Shown here: positions 24,069 to 33,232 of the stretch, one piece after another | Layout: each line of letters opens with the position of its first letter | How positions within the stretch are numbered: position 1 is the stretch's first letter | Assembly: GCF_031453675.1 (NCBI RefSeq) | Contig: NZ_JAVIZX010000001.1 | Span: 434,001 to 498,000, forward strand | Source of the DNA: Paracidovorax wautersii | GTDB taxonomy: Bacteria; Pseudomonadota; Gammaproteobacteria; Burkholderiales; Burkholderiaceae_C | DNA: 64,000 nucleotides | Direction of reading: 5' to 3' | Notes under the pieces: generated by a model | Databases searched by the model: none | What the model was told of the DNA's origin: nothing | The model's input: the letters and a program-made list of their open reading frames with translations, nothing else | Position numbers and translations under genes: made by a program

Positions 24069-25454
24069 CTACAGCTGAAAGCCTACTGCGCGCACCACGC
24101 CCTCGGCGACGTCGCGCGTCCACGACGGCCGGCGCGGGCGATAGGGCAGCGCCAGCGCGATCTGCCGTGCGCACCAGCGCGACAGCCATTGCAGCTCGGG
24201 CCCGGAATAGAACACCGCCATGGCCTCGTAGTTGAGGAACAGGCTGCGCGCATCCAGGTTGAGCGAGCCCGACAGGGCCAGGTCGTCATCCACCAGCACC
24301 GCCTTGGCGTGCACCATGCCCGGGGCCAGCCACACCTGCGCGCCGGCGGCGGCCAGCTCGCGCAGTGCCCGCTCGCGCGCCCAGTCGGCCAGGCGGTGGT
24401 TGGAGCGCAGCGGCACCAGCAGGGTGACCTGCACGCCCCGCCGGCAGGCCAGGCACCAGGCGTCGAGCAGCGCGTCGTCGGGCACGAAGTAGGGCGTGAC
24501 GGCCACGATGCGCTGGCGCGCGTGGTACGCGCCCGCCAGCAGCAGCGTGTGCACGGTGTCGTCCGCATGGTCCGGGCCGCTGGGGAGCCACTGCGCCCAG
24601 GGTCCGTCGTCCGGGGCTGCCGCCGGTTCGGGCGGCAGCACGGCGCGCGGCGCACGGCCGCTGGCGGCCGCCCAGTCCGCACTGAACTGCGCACCGGCCT
24701 GCGCGGCGATCGGGCCCTCGATCTCGTAGCTCAGGTCGATCCAGGCCGGCCGGCCCGGGCGGTCCATGAAGTATTCGCAGGCGAGGTTGCGCCCGCCGCT
24801 CCACAGCCTGAGGCCATCGGCCACCACCAGCTTGCGGTGGTTGCGCAGGTTGGTGCGCCCGCGCATCGGGTTGTGCAGCATGGGCATGAAGCGCTGCACC
24901 TGCACGCCGCTGCGCCGCAGCTGGCGCAGCATGCCCGGCGGCGTGTGCAGGCTGCCCACCGCGTCGACCAGCAGGCGCACCGCCACGCCCCGCTCCACGG
25001 CACGCAGCAGCGCCCGGGAGACGCGCGCACCGATGTCGTCATGGGCGAAGACGAAGGTACACACATCCAGGCTGCGCTCGGCCGTCTCGATGGTGTGCAT
25101 CAGCCCACGCAAGGCCTGGGCGCCGTCCTCGTGCAGTTCGATGGCATGGTTGCGCACGGCGGGCGCCAGCTCCATGCACGCCAGCAGCTGGGTGGCCCAG
25201 GCCGGGCCAGCCTCCTGCGCGGCGGGCACGGCATCGCGCCGGTGGCGCAGGGGCCTGACGAACTTGCGCGTGCCGAACAGCAGGAAGAGCGGCACGGCGA
25301 CATAGGGGAACGCGACGATGGCCACCACCCACGCGAGCGCCGCCGAAGGATGCCGCCGCTGGTGGCCGATGCGCGTGCCCATCACATAGATCAGCAGACC
25401 CACGGCCACGAAGACCGCGTGGCCCAGGCCGGAGAGCACGGCCAGCCAGGTCAT
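24069..25454 (-). CDS. Cardiolipin synthase-like phospholipase D family protein
   Basis: 461 residues. Two N-terminal transmembrane helices (about 3-25 and 40-62) with the GTRKFVRPLR linker are typical of ClsA-type enzymes. Two HKD motifs follow: His206-Lys208-Asp213 (NHRKLVVADG) and His382-Lys384-Asp389 (HAKAVLVDD), each followed by a GG/GSLNLDARS-type segment. It should join two phosphatidylglycerols, or PG and another donor, to make cardiolipin at the inner membrane. The start overlaps the sensor kinase stop by ATGA, so its production is tied to the two-component system. Confidence 0.88.
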   Translation of the reverse strand: MTWLAVLSGLGHAVFVAVGLLIYVMGTRIGHQRRHPSAALAWVVAIVAFPYVAVPLFLLFGTRKFVRPLRHRRDAVPAAQEAGPAWATQLLACMELAPAVRNHAIELHEDGAQALRGLMHTIETAERSLDVCTFVFAHDDIGARVSRALLRAVERGVAVRLLVDAVGSLHTPPGMLRQLRRSGVQVQRFMPMLHNPMRGRTNLRNHRKLVVADGLRLWSGGRNLACEYFMDRPGRPAWIDLSYEIEGPIAAQAGAQFSADWAAASGRAPRAVLPPEPAAAPDDGPWAQWLPSGPDHADDTVHTLLLAGAYHARQRIVAVTPYFVPDDALLDAWCLACRRGVQVTLLVPLRSNHRLADWARERALRELAAAGAQVWLAPGMVHAKAVLVDDDLALSGSLNLDARSLFLNYEAMAVFYSGPELQWLSRWCARQIALALPYRPRRPSWTRDVAEGVVRAVGFQL

Positions 25455-26878
25455 GCACCGCCTTGCGCGGGAAAGCGCACCGCCGCGCGCAGGCCGCCCA
25501 GCCGCTCGGACACCCCTAACTCCAGCGTCGCGCCGTGCATGCGCGCGATGCTCTGCACGATGGACAGCCCCAGGCCGCTGCCGGCGATGGGCGTGCCGTC
25601 CGCATGCACCTGCGCGGCGCGGTGGAAGCGCGCCAGCACCCGCTCGCGCTCCTCCGCAGCGATGCCCGGGCCGCTGTCTTCGACCACCAATTCGGCCACA
25701 CCGCCGCGCGTCCCGCCATCCGCAGCGGCAGCCGCCTGCACGGCGACATCGACCACGCCCCCGTCCGGCGTGTACTTGACGGCGTTGTCCACCAGGTTGC
25801 GCAGCAGGATGCGCAGCGCATCCGCATGGCCCGACACGGACACCCCGTCCGCCTGGCTCAGGCCCAGGTCGATCCCGCGCTCCTGCGCGGCCGGCGCCGC
25901 ATCGGCCACGGACTGGCGGGCCAGGTCGGCCAGCGGAACGGACTGCGCCGGTGCGCCGGCGGCCACGCGCGCCTCCTGCCGGGCCAGGGCCAGCAGCTGC
26001 TCCACCAGCCGCGTGGCGCGGTCGATGCCCGCGGCCAGGCGCGCTGCAGCCACGTCGCGCGCCGGCCCGTCGCCCGCGCGCTGCAGGCCCTGCACCTGCA
26101 GCTTGAGCGCCGCCAGCGGCGAGCGCAGTTCGTGCGCGGCATCGGCCACGAAGTGCTGCTGCGCCTCGAACGCGCGCTGGACGCGGGCCAGCAGCAGGTT
26201 CAGCTCGTCCACCAGCGGCCGCACCTCGTCCGGCAGAGCGCCGCCATCCACCGGCGACAGATCGTCGGCCTGGCGCTGCGCCACCTGCCGGCGCACGCGC
26301 TCCACGGGCGCGAGCGAGCCGCTCACCACCCACCATACGGCCAGTGCCAGCAGCGGCGCCATGATGGCCAGCGGTGCCAGCGTGCGCAGGGCCAGCTGGC
26401 CCGCCATCTCGCGCCGCACGGCCATGTTCTGCGCCACCTGGATGACCTGCGATCGGCTCTGCAGCGAGAACACGCGGTAGGTGGCGCCGCGCGCGCGCAC
26501 GTCGGTGAAGCCCAGCACGGCGATCTGCGGCAGCGCCGCGCCCACGGCGGATTCGAAGATGCGCAGGCCTTCGTTGGTCCACACCTGCACGATGAATTCG
26601 TGGTTCTCGTCCTCGGCCGGCAGGCCCGTGCCCAGGCCGCGCGCGTCCACCGGCAGGCCCGAGCGCAGGGCCAGCGCCGTCTGCTCCATGTGGTAGTCGA
26701 ACAGCGCATCCGCCTCGGCCAGCGCACCGCGATAGGCCAGCGCGCCCTGCACCGCCCCCGCCAGCACCACGGCGGCCAGCAGGAAGATCAGCAGCCGCGT
26801 GCGCAGCGAATGCGGCAGCCACGGCCGCACGGCGCGGCGCACGCGGGCGGCGGTCTGGCGCGCAGCGTCCGCCGTCAT
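25451..26878 (-). CDS. Sensor histidine kinase, QseC/PmrB-like
   Basis: 475 residues. Transmembrane helices at about 26-48 and 175-195 enclose a periplasmic sensor with FIVQVWTNEGLRIFES and VFSLQSRSQVIQVAQN, the two-component sensor N-domain found in QseC-like kinases. A HAMP-like linker leads to the H box with His249 (AHELRSPLAALKLQ), then N box LLRNLVDNAVKYTP, G1 VVEDSGPGIA and G2 GSGLGLSIV. It overlaps the response regulator by ATGA at the front and the cls-like gene by ATGA at the back. The stimulus is unknown; relatives sense cationic metals, pH or quinones. Confidence 0.9.
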   Translation of the reverse strand: MTADAARQTAARVRRAVRPWLPHSLRTRLLIFLLAAVVLAGAVQGALAYRGALAEADALFDYHMEQTALALRSGLPVDARGLGTGLPAEDENHEFIVQVWTNEGLRIFESAVGAALPQIAVLGFTDVRARGATYRVFSLQSRSQVIQVAQNMAVRREMAGQLALRTLAPLAIMAPLLALAVWWVVSGSLAPVERVRRQVAQRQADDLSPVDGGALPDEVRPLVDELNLLLARVQRAFEAQQHFVADAAHELRSPLAALKLQVQGLQRAGDGPARDVAAARLAAGIDRATRLVEQLLALARQEARVAAGAPAQSVPLADLARQSVADAAPAAQERGIDLGLSQADGVSVSGHADALRILLRNLVDNAVKYTPDGGVVDVAVQAAAAADGGTRGGVAELVVEDSGPGIAAEERERVLARFHRAAQVHADGTPIAGSGLGLSIVQSIARMHGATLELGVSERLGGLRAAVRFPAQGGA

Positions 26879-27534
26879 GCCTTGGGCACCATGTAGCCCA
26901 CGCCGCGCACGTTCAGCACCAGGTCGGCGCCCAGCTTCTTGCGCAGGCCGTGGATGTAGACCTCCACCGCGTTGCTGCTGATCTCGTCGTTCCAGCCGTA
27001 GAGCTTTTCCTCCAGCTGCTGGCGCGAAAGCACCCGGCCCGGGCGCGCCAGCAGCGGCTCCAGCACGGCCCATTCGCGCGCCGACAGCACTACCGTCTGG
27101 CCGTTCACGCTCACCTCGCGCGTGGCGGGCTGGATGACCACGCCGCGGTGCTCGTAGGCGGGCTCGGCCCGCCCGGCGGCGCGGCGCGTGAGCGCGCGGA
27201 TGCGGGCCAGCAGCTCGTCCATGTCGTAGGGCTTGAGCAAATAGTCGTCGGCGCCGGCGTCCAGGCCTTCCACGCGCTGGGCCACGGCGTCGCGCGCGGT
27301 GGCGATGAGCACCGGCGTGCGGTCCTTGCGGGCGCGCAGGTCGCGCAGCACCGACAGGCCGTCGCGCCCGGGCAGGCCCAGGTCGAGCAGGACGACGTCG
27401 TACGGCTGGGTGCGCAGGGCCGTGTCCGCCATGGCGCCATCGCGCGCCCAGTCCACGGCGTAGTGTTCGGCCCGCAGCAGATCGTGCACGGCCTCTCCGA
27501 TCATGGTGTCGTCTTCAACAAGCAGCAATCGCAT
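26875..27534 (-). CDS. OmpR-family response regulator, QseB/PmrA-like
   Basis: 219 residues. The receiver has the acidic pocket VEDD (7-9), phosphorylated Asp51 (LLDLGLPG) and Lys near YLLKPYD. The winged-helix output domain ends with LSRQQLEEKLYGWNDEISS and VEVYIHGLRKKLG, a signature of the QseB/PmrA group. The ATG at 27534 is used because an upstream TTG would only add seven unrelated residues. Such regulators bind tandem CTTAAG-like half-sites spaced by one helical turn; a matching site lies upstream of the adjacent degP gene. Confidence 0.93.
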   Translation of the reverse strand: MRLLLVEDDTMIGEAVHDLLRAEHYAVDWARDGAMADTALRTQPYDVVLLDLGLPGRDGLSVLRDLRARKDRTPVLIATARDAVAQRVEGLDAGADDYLLKPYDMDELLARIRALTRRAAGRAEPAYEHRGVVIQPATREVSVNGQTVVLSAREWAVLEPLLARPGRVLSRQQLEEKLYGWNDEISSNAVEVYIHGLRKKLGADLVLNVRGVGYMVPKA

Positions 27535-27758
27535 GGCAGGGACGGCAGCAAACAACGGTCAGGGCCGTTGCGCGGCACAGCGCAATGCGTGCGGCGCAAC
27601 GGCCCCGGGGGAAGGATGGCAGGCCGGGGCCCGGGCCGCCAAGCATAGCGGTAGCCCAGGGCGCACCCGCGTAGGACGGGGGAATCAGGACCGCGCTGAA
27701 CCCGCCCCCCGTGCGCTGCGCACCGCGGGGACCCGTTCAGCGCTGGAGCACAAGCCTA

Positions 27759-29291
27759 TCAGCCCAGCGGCACGGGCACGAAGATGCGGTCGCCGTCCCG
27801 CTGGATCAGCAGCGCCACCGACTTGCCCGCCTTGGCCACGGCCTGGCGCACCTGGTCCACGCCCTGCGCAGGCGTGCCGTTGATGGCCAGCAGCACATCG
27901 CCGGGCTGCACGCCGGCCTGCAGCGCAGGGCCCTGCACGTCCTCGATCACCAGGCCGGCCTCGACGCCGGCCTCGCGCCGCTCCTGCGGCTGCAGCGGGC
28001 GCAGTGCCAGCCCCAGCTTGCCCTTGCCCACCGCCTTGTCGGCGCTGGCGGTCTTGCTCGGCTTGTCGCTGGCATCGCCCAGCGTGGCGACGATCTCCTC
28101 GCGCTTGCCATGGCGCCACACGTCCATGCGCAGTTGGGCGCCGGGCGCGGCCTGGCCCACGTAGGCCGGCAGATCGCCCGAGGCCACGATGGGCTGGCCG
28201 TCCACGCTGCGGATCACGTCGCCGGACTTGAGGCCCGCCTTGTCGGCCGGCCCGCCGGGCTCCACGCCGGCCACCAGCGCGCCCTCGGGCTTGTCGAGCT
28301 GGAAGGAGTCGGCGAACGCCTGGTTCACCTCCTGCACCGACACGCCCAGACGCGCGTGGCTGGCCTTGCCGGTGGCGACGATCTGGTCCTTGACCTTGGA
28401 GGCCACCTCGATCGGGATGGCGAAGGACACGCCCTGGTAGCCGCCCGAGCGGGAGTAGATCTGCGAGTTGATGCCCACCACCTCGCCGCGGGCATTGAAA
28501 AGCGGGCCACCGGAGTTGCCGGGGTTCACGGCCACGTCGGTCTGGATGAAGGGCACGAAGCTGTCGTCCGGCAGCGCCCGGCCCTTGGCGCTGACCACGC
28601 CGGCCGTCACGCTGTTCTCGAAGCCGAAGGGCGAGCCGATGGCCAGCACCCATTCGCCCACGTTCAGGCTCTTGGTGCTGCCCAGCTGCACCACGGGCAG
28701 GTCCTTGGCGTCGATCTTGAGCACGGCGATGTCGGTCTTCGGGTCGGAGCCCAGCACCTTGGCGCGGAACTCGCGGCGGTCGGTGAGCTTCACGGTCACG
28801 CTGTTGGCGCCCTTGACCACATGGGCGTTGGTGAGGATCAGGCCGTCGGGGCTGACGATGAAGCCCGAGCCCTCGCCGCGCATGGGCGTCTCGCGCGGAT
28901 GGCGCGGCGCGCCGGGCATGCCCGGCATGCCGAACTGGCGGAAGAATTCGTAGAACGGGTCGTCCGGGTCGACGCCGCGGCCGCCGCGCTGCTGCGCGGC
29001 CGGCGTGTCGTCGTCCTCGTCATCAGAGCCGGACATCGACGTCTTGGTGGTGCCGCTGACGCTGATGTTCACCACCGCCGCGCCGTTGCGGGCGGTGATC
29101 TGCGCGAAGTCCGGCGCGACCACGCCGCCGCCCGCACCCGGCTGCGGCGCCACTGCGGTGGCCGCGGGCGCCGGCAGGGCGGCGTGGCCGGAGCGCATGT
29201 TGGTGACCAGGCCCGCCCCGGTGGCCCCCATGGCGCCAGCGGCGACCAGGGCCAGGGTGAGACGGCGGGGGGTGGAGAGGATGTTGTTCAT
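27759..29291 (-). CDS. DegP/HtrA-family periplasmic serine protease
   Basis: 510 residues. A signal sequence or anchor (residues 10-32) is followed by an acidic linker (SDDEDDDT), then the trypsin-like domain with His157 (LTNAHVV), Asp187 (KTDIAVLKID) and Ser260 (NPGNSGGPLF). Two PDZ domains follow (about 325-415 and 425-505). It degrades or refolds damaged envelope proteins. The ATG at 29291 has GAAAGG upstream at good spacing. It lies 224 bp before the two-component operon on the same strand, an arrangement that suggests a common envelope-stress regulon. The degP/degQ/mucD distinction cannot be made from sequence alone. Confidence 0.93.
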   Translation of the reverse strand: MNNILSTPRRLTLALVAAGAMGATGAGLVTNMRSGHAALPAPAATAVAPQPGAGGGVVAPDFAQITARNGAAVVNISVSGTTKTSMSGSDDEDDDTPAAQQRGGRGVDPDDPFYEFFRQFGMPGMPGAPRHPRETPMRGEGSGFIVSPDGLILTNAHVVKGANSVTVKLTDRREFRAKVLGSDPKTDIAVLKIDAKDLPVVQLGSTKSLNVGEWVLAIGSPFGFENSVTAGVVSAKGRALPDDSFVPFIQTDVAVNPGNSGGPLFNARGEVVGINSQIYSRSGGYQGVSFAIPIEVASKVKDQIVATGKASHARLGVSVQEVNQAFADSFQLDKPEGALVAGVEPGGPADKAGLKSGDVIRSVDGQPIVASGDLPAYVGQAAPGAQLRMDVWRHGKREEIVATLGDASDKPSKTASADKAVGKGKLGLALRPLQPQERREAGVEAGLVIEDVQGPALQAGVQPGDVLLAINGTPAQGVDQVRQAVAKAGKSVALLIQRDGDRIFVPVPLG

Positions 29292-29325
29292 GGCAGACCT
29301 TTCAAAGGGTTGTGGCATGAACGGC

Positions 29326-29358
29326 AGTGTCGGCACCGACACTTAAGACAGGCTTAGG
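29326..29358 (-). promoter_or_regulatory. Candidate response-regulator box and palindrome upstream of degP
   Basis: CTTAAG (29342-29347), five bases, then CTTAGG (29353-29358) on the plus strand, equal to CCTAAG-N5-CTTAAG on the minus strand. This 11-base periodicity is the pattern bound by PmrA/QseB-type regulators. Next to it is an 18-base palindrome AGTGTCGG-CA-CCGACACT (29326-29343). Both lie 35-67 bp before the degP start. Confidence 0.5.
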
Positions 29359-29385
29359 GCAACACCTTGCACCCATCACTCCTCA

Positions 29386-29431
29386 TTTGATAGCTGCCTG
29401 CGCTTGATGGATAAGCGCTGCAGGCCATTTT
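29386..29431 (+). repeat. GATAGCTGC palindromic repeat, nearly consensus copy
   Basis: TTTGATAGCTGCCT, then GCGCTT-GATGGAT-AAGCGC, then TGCAGGCCATTTTGA. It lies between the degP promoter and the end of the arsC-like gene, which reads toward it. Confidence 0.85.
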
Positions 29432-29444
29432 GATCCAAAAGATC

Positions 29445-29798
29445 TCAGGCCAGCAGCTCCAGCACCGTCTCCGGCGGGCGGCACAGGCGGGCGCCGCGGG
29501 GCGTCACCACGATGGGCCGGTTGAGCAGTACCGGGTGCTGCGCCACGAAGCCGATCAGCTCCGCATCGCTCCAGCGCGCGTCCGCCAGGTTCAGCGCCTG
29601 GTAGATGGCCTCCTTGGTGCGCAGCAGTTCGCGCACCGGCACGCCCAGCCGGGCCACCAGGGCCTGCAGCTGCGCGGCGTCCAAGGGCTGGGCGATGTAG
29701 TCCACGATCTGCGGCTCGATGCCGCGCTCGCGGATCAGAGCCAGGGCGCCGCGGAAGTTGCTGCAGCGGGCGTTGTGGTAGATGGTCACGTCGGTCAT
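29445..29798 (-). CDS. ArsC/Spx-like thioredoxin-fold reductase (arsenate reductase family)
   Basis: 117 residues, length of the glutaredoxin-coupled ArsC family. The redox-active Cys12 is in HNARCSNFRGALALI, followed by the basic residues expected of ArsC (Arg in LLRTKEAIY, NRPIVVTPRGARLCRPPE). It would reduce arsenate to arsenite with glutathione/glutaredoxin. There is no ars operon around it (no arsR, arsB), and solitary ArsC-like genes often have other oxidoreductase roles, so arsenic resistance is uncertain. Confidence 0.85.
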   Translation of the reverse strand: MTDVTIYHNARCSNFRGALALIRERGIEPQIVDYIAQPLDAAQLQALVARLGVPVRELLRTKEAIYQALNLADARWSDAELIGFVAQHPVLLNRPIVVTPRGARLCRPPETVLELLA

Positions 29799-29840
29799 GG
29801 CGCGCAGTGTAGGGCCGGCGCCGGCCTGCGGAAGGCTCTG

Positions 29841-30233
29841 TCAGGGCGTGCGGGCGCGCAGCCCGGCGAAACCCAGGCACAGCCACGCCAGCATCAGGCT
29901 GGTGCCGCCCCAGGGCACGAAGGGGCGCAGCGCTTCGGTGCCCGTGAAGATGCGCAGGTAGATCAGTCCGCAGAACAGCAGCACGCCCAGCAGGAACAGT
30001 GCGCCCGCCGCCGCCAGCCAGCGGCTGGGCTGCAGGTGCGCCCAGATGCCGGTGGCCAGCAGGGCCAGGGCATGGAACAGCTGCATCTGCACGGCCAGCT
30101 GCAGCGTGGTGCGCGTGGCCTCGCGCTGCGTGCCGTCGGCGATGAAGCCCAGGCCGTGCGAGGCGTAGGCCGCCATGCCGACGCCAGTGGCGCCCAGGAA
30201 AGCGGCGATCAGTGTCCAGAGGCGGGCGGTCAT
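29841..30233 (-). CDS. DUF423 (YgdD-type) membrane protein
   Basis: 130 residues with four predicted transmembrane helices: LWTLIAAFLGATGVGMAAYA, LAVQMQLFHALALLATGIWA, WLAAAGALFLLGVLLFCGL and TSLMLAWLCLGFAGL. The phrases ATGVGMAAYASHGL, QLFHALALL and PWGGTSLMLAW identify DUF423, a widely conserved inner-membrane family of unknown function. It is followed after a short gap by the ArsC-like gene on the same strand. Confidence 0.85.
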   Translation of the reverse strand: MTARLWTLIAAFLGATGVGMAAYASHGLGFIADGTQREATRTTLQLAVQMQLFHALALLATGIWAHLQPSRWLAAAGALFLLGVLLFCGLIYLRIFTGTEALRPFVPWGGTSLMLAWLCLGFAGLRARTP

Positions 30234-30304
30234 GGCGGTGTTCCTGGTGCGAAGAAGAAAAGACAAAGACGAAGACGAGGAAGACGTGAGGGACTGCTCC
30301 GCAT

Positions 30305-32017
30305 TCAGCGGGGCCGGCTGCGCAGCGTGCGGCTGAGCAGGATCACCGGCACCAGCCCCACCGCCACCAGCGCCAGCGAGGGCAGCGCGGCCTCGCCCAG
30401 GCGCTCGTCGCGCGCAAGCTGGTAGGCCACCACGGCCAGCGTGTCGCTGTTGAAGGGGCGCAGCACCATGGTGGCGGGCAGCTCCTTCATAACGTCCACA
30501 AACACCAGCAGCGCGGCCGCCGCGGCCGAGCGCTTGAGCAGCGGCCAGTGCACGCGGGCCAGCAGCCCGGCGCCGCCGGTGCCCAGCATGCGGGCGGAGT
30601 CGTCCAGGCTGGCGGGAATGCGCGCGTAGCCGCTTTGCATGGACTGCAGCGCCACGGCGCAAAAGCGCACCAGGTAGGCCCACACGATGCCCACCGCCGT
30701 GGCGGTGATAAGCGCCGGCAGCCCCCATTCGGGCGCCGTCTGCTGCAGCCAGCCCACGGGCAGCAGCAGGCCGACGACGATCACCGCGCCCGGCACGGCA
30801 TAGCCCACGCTGGCCAGCTGCGCCACGCCGCGCGTGAGGGCATCGGGCCGGCGGCGCACGGCGAAGGCCAGCGCCAGCGCCACGCCCACGGCCAGCGCCG
30901 AGGTGATGGCGCCCAGGCGCACGCTGTGGCCTGCCCATTCGACGAAGCGGTCCCACGGCAGCACGGACCAGTCCGCCGCCAGCGGCCGCAGCATGAAGAA
31001 CACCGGCAGCACAAACCCCATCAGCACCGGCAGCAGGCACACGAGCCAAGCTGCCACGCAGCGCAGGCCGTGCAGGCGCAGCGGCAGCGCCTCGGCCGAG
31101 CCCGCGCGGCCCGCGCCGCCGGTGGCAAATCGCATGCGGCGCTGCGCGCGCAGCTCCAGCTGCAGCAGCACGACCACCAGCACCAGCAGGATGGTGGCCA
31201 GCTGCGCGGCGGCCAGGCGGTTGTCCATGGACAGCCAGGCCTTGTAGATGCCGGTGGTGAAGGTCTGGATGCCGAAATAGCTGGCCACGCCGAAGTCGGC
31301 CAGGGTTTCCATCAGCACCAGGGCCACGCCCGCGGCCACGGCCGGGCGCGCCAGCGGCAGCGCCACGGTGAGGATGCGCCGGGCCAGCGGCGCGCCCAGC
31401 AGCCGCGCGGCTTCCATCAGGTGCGCCGCGCGCTCGCCCAGCGCCGTGCGCGCCAGCAGGTAGACGTAGGGGTACAGCGAGAAGATGAACACCCAGATGG
31501 CGCCGCCCAGGCTGCGCACCTCGGGCAGCAGCCGGCCCTCCAGCCCGTAGGTGGCGCGCAGCCACACCTGCAGCGGGCCGCTGAACTGCAGGAAGTCGGT
31601 GTACGCATATGCCGTGACGTAGGCCGGCATGGCCAGGGGCAGCAGCAGCAGCCACTCCATGGTGCGCCGGCCGCGGAAGTCGAACAGCGTGACCGCTGCC
31701 GCCGTGGCCGTGCCCACCACGGCCGCGCCCAGCGCCACCGCCAGGCCCAGCCACACGGTGGTGGCGAAGTAGCCCGGCAGCACGGTGGACGCCATCGCGC
31801 GCAGGATGGCGCCGGCCTCTTCGCCCCCGTGCCCCCAGGGCAGCCACGAGCCCAGCACGGCCAGCACCGGCAGGGTGAGCACGGCCGCCAGCACGATCAG
31901 GGGAAGGGAGCGCAGGGCAAGCGACAAGGTGCGTGGCAAGGGACGGCCTGGAAGGGGAAAGAAGGGCGCCGGAGCGCAAAGCGCCTGGCCGGAGGGGTAA
32001 ATGCGAATTCTACGCAT
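30305..32017 (-). CDS. Iron(III)-type ABC transporter permease (fused two-domain)
   Basis: 570 residues with about twelve transmembrane segments in two homologous halves, as in FbpB/SfuB permeases. Each half carries the EAA-type loop ([25 protein letters not shown] and, in the second, [23 protein letters not shown], written here in parts of the conserved loop). The ATG at 32017 has AGGGGG seven bases upstream but falls within the palindrome between this gene and the divergent ATPase; a TTG at 31939 would be an alternative start. No periplasmic binding protein gene is next to the pair. The substrate, iron or a thiamine-like compound, is inferred from family. Confidence 0.85.
   Translation of the reverse strand: MRRIRIYPSGQALCAPAPFFPLPGRPLPRTLSLALRSLPLIVLAAVLTLPVLAVLGSWLPWGHGGEEAGAILRAMASTVLPGYFATTVWLGLAVALGAAVVGTATAAAVTLFDFRGRRTMEWLLLLPLAMPAYVTAYAYTDFLQFSGPLQVWLRATYGLEGRLLPEVRSLGGAIWVFIFSLYPYVYLLARTALGERAAHLMEAARLLGAPLARRILTVALPLARPAVAAGVALVLMETLADFGVASYFGIQTFTTGIYKAWLSMDNRLAAAQLATILLVLVVVLLQLELRAQRRMRFATGGAGRAGSAEALPLRLHGLRCVAAWLVCLLPVLMGFVLPVFFMLRPLAADWSVLPWDRFVEWAGHSVRLGAITSALAVGVALALAFAVRRRPDALTRGVAQLASVGYAVPGAVIVVGLLLPVGWLQQTAPEWGLPALITATAVGIVWAYLVRFCAVALQSMQSGYARIPASLDDSARMLGTGGAGLLARVHWPLLKRSAAAAALLVFVDVMKELPATMVLRPFNSDTLAVVAYQLARDERLGEAALPSLALVAVGLVPVILLSRTLRSRPR
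32002..32016. promoter_or_regulatory. Candidate Fur-like operator between the ABC genes
   Basis: TGCGAAT-T-CTACGCA is a 7-1-7 inverted repeat with five of seven positions matching, the geometry of Fur sites. It lies in the short space between two divergent iron-type transporter genes and overlaps the proposed permease start. Confidence 0.35.
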
Positions 32018-32027
32018 CTGCGCCCCC

Positions 32028-32033
32028 TAGAAT
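32028..32033 (+). promoter_or_regulatory. Candidate -10 element for the ABC ATPase gene
   Basis: TAGAAT ends seven bases before the ATG at 32041, with no ribosome binding site between, as expected for a leaderless mRNA. Confidence 0.4.
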
Positions 32034-32040
32034 CCCCCGC

Positions 32041-33133
32041 ATGTTCCTGGAAGTCTCCCAACTCGAAGTGCGCTACGCCGGCCGCGCACAGGCGGCCGTG
32101 CGCGGCGTGTCGCTGGGCCTGGCGGCCGGCGAGATCGGCGTGCTGATCGGCCCTTCGGGCTGCGGCAAGACCACACTGCTGCGCGCCGTGGCGGGGCTGG
32201 AGCCCGTGGCGGCCGGCGAGATCCGCCTGAGCGGCGCGGCCGTCAGCAGCGCCGGCCGCAGCGTGCCGCCGGAGCAGCGCCGCATCGGCATGGTGTTCCA
32301 GGACTACGCCCTCTTCCCGCACCTGTCGGTGGGCAAGAACGTGGCCTTCGGCATCCACGCCCTGCCCCGGGCCGAGCAGGCCGCGCGCGTGCACGAAGTG
32401 CTCCAGCTGGTGGGCCTGGAGGGCAGCGAGCAGCGCTATCCGCACGAGCTGTCGGGCGGCCAGCAGCAGCGCGTGGCGCTGGCCCGCGCGCTGGGCGCCG
32501 CGCCCGCAGCTGATGCTGCTGGACGAGCCGTTCTCCAACCTCGACGTGGACCTGCGCGAGCGCCTGGCGCATGAAGTGCGCGGCATCCTGAAGGCCGCAG
32601 GCGCCACCGCCCTGTTCGTCACCCACGACCAGCTGGAGGCCTTCGCCATCGGCGACCGCATCGGCGTGATGCAGGCCGGCGAGCTGCACCAGTGGGACGA
32701 CGCCTATGCGCTCTACCACCGGCCGGCCACGCGCTTCGTGGCCGATTTCATCGGCCACGGCGTGTTCGCGCCGGCCACGCTGGTGCAGCGCGGCGAGCAC
32801 GTGGTGGCGCAGACGCCGCTGGGCGAGCTGACCGATCTGGCGGAGTGCCCCCTGCCCGCCAGCTACCCCGGCGGTGAATGCGACGTGCTGCTGCGCGCCG
32901 ACGACGTGGTGCACGACGACGCCGCGCCCGTGCAGGCGCGCATCACGCGCAAGTCGTTCCGCGGCTCGGAGTTCCTGTACACGCTGGAACTGGCCAACGG
33001 CCTGGCGGTGCTGGCCCACGTGCCCAGCCACCACAACCATGCGGTGGGCGAGTGGATCGGCATCCGGCCCCAGGTGGACCATGTGGTGACATTCCCGCGC
33101 GAGTCGGCACCGACCTCAGCGGTTCAAATTTGA
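32041..33133 (+). pseudogene. Iron(III)-type ABC transporter ATP-binding protein, frameshifted
   Basis: The first frame carries Walker [10 protein letters not shown] loop [15 protein letters not shown] and signature [15 protein letters not shown], then loses homology. The next frame continues at once with [12 protein letters not shown] (Walker B), VTHDQLEAFAIGDRIGVM and a C-terminal regulatory domain (about 360 residues in total, FbpC-like). Removing one G from the GGG at 32493-32495 restores [14 protein letters not shown] without any other change. Either the gene is recently inactivated or the base is a sequencing error. The stop codon TGA is supplied by the repeat that follows. Confidence 0.88.
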
Positions 33134-33215
33134 TAGCTGCCAGCGCTTGTCAACCGGTCGATTCAGGTATCAAAGTACCTGAAGCCCAGCAAATACGAGC
33201 GCAAACAGCTACAAC
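33129..33215. repeat. Composite inverted pair of GATAGCTGC repeats after the ABC ATPase
   Basis: One unit reads rightward (TTTGATAGCTGCCAGCGCTTG from 33129, shown in part) and a second leftward (GAGCGCAAACAGCTACAA to 33215). Between them is the hairpin TTCAGGTA-TCAAAG-TACCTGAA (33162-33183). The layout is that of the composite copy at 8656. It lies between two convergent genes and could stop transcription from both. Confidence 0.75.
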
Positions 33216-33232
33216 TTCAGGAGCGATTCCAC

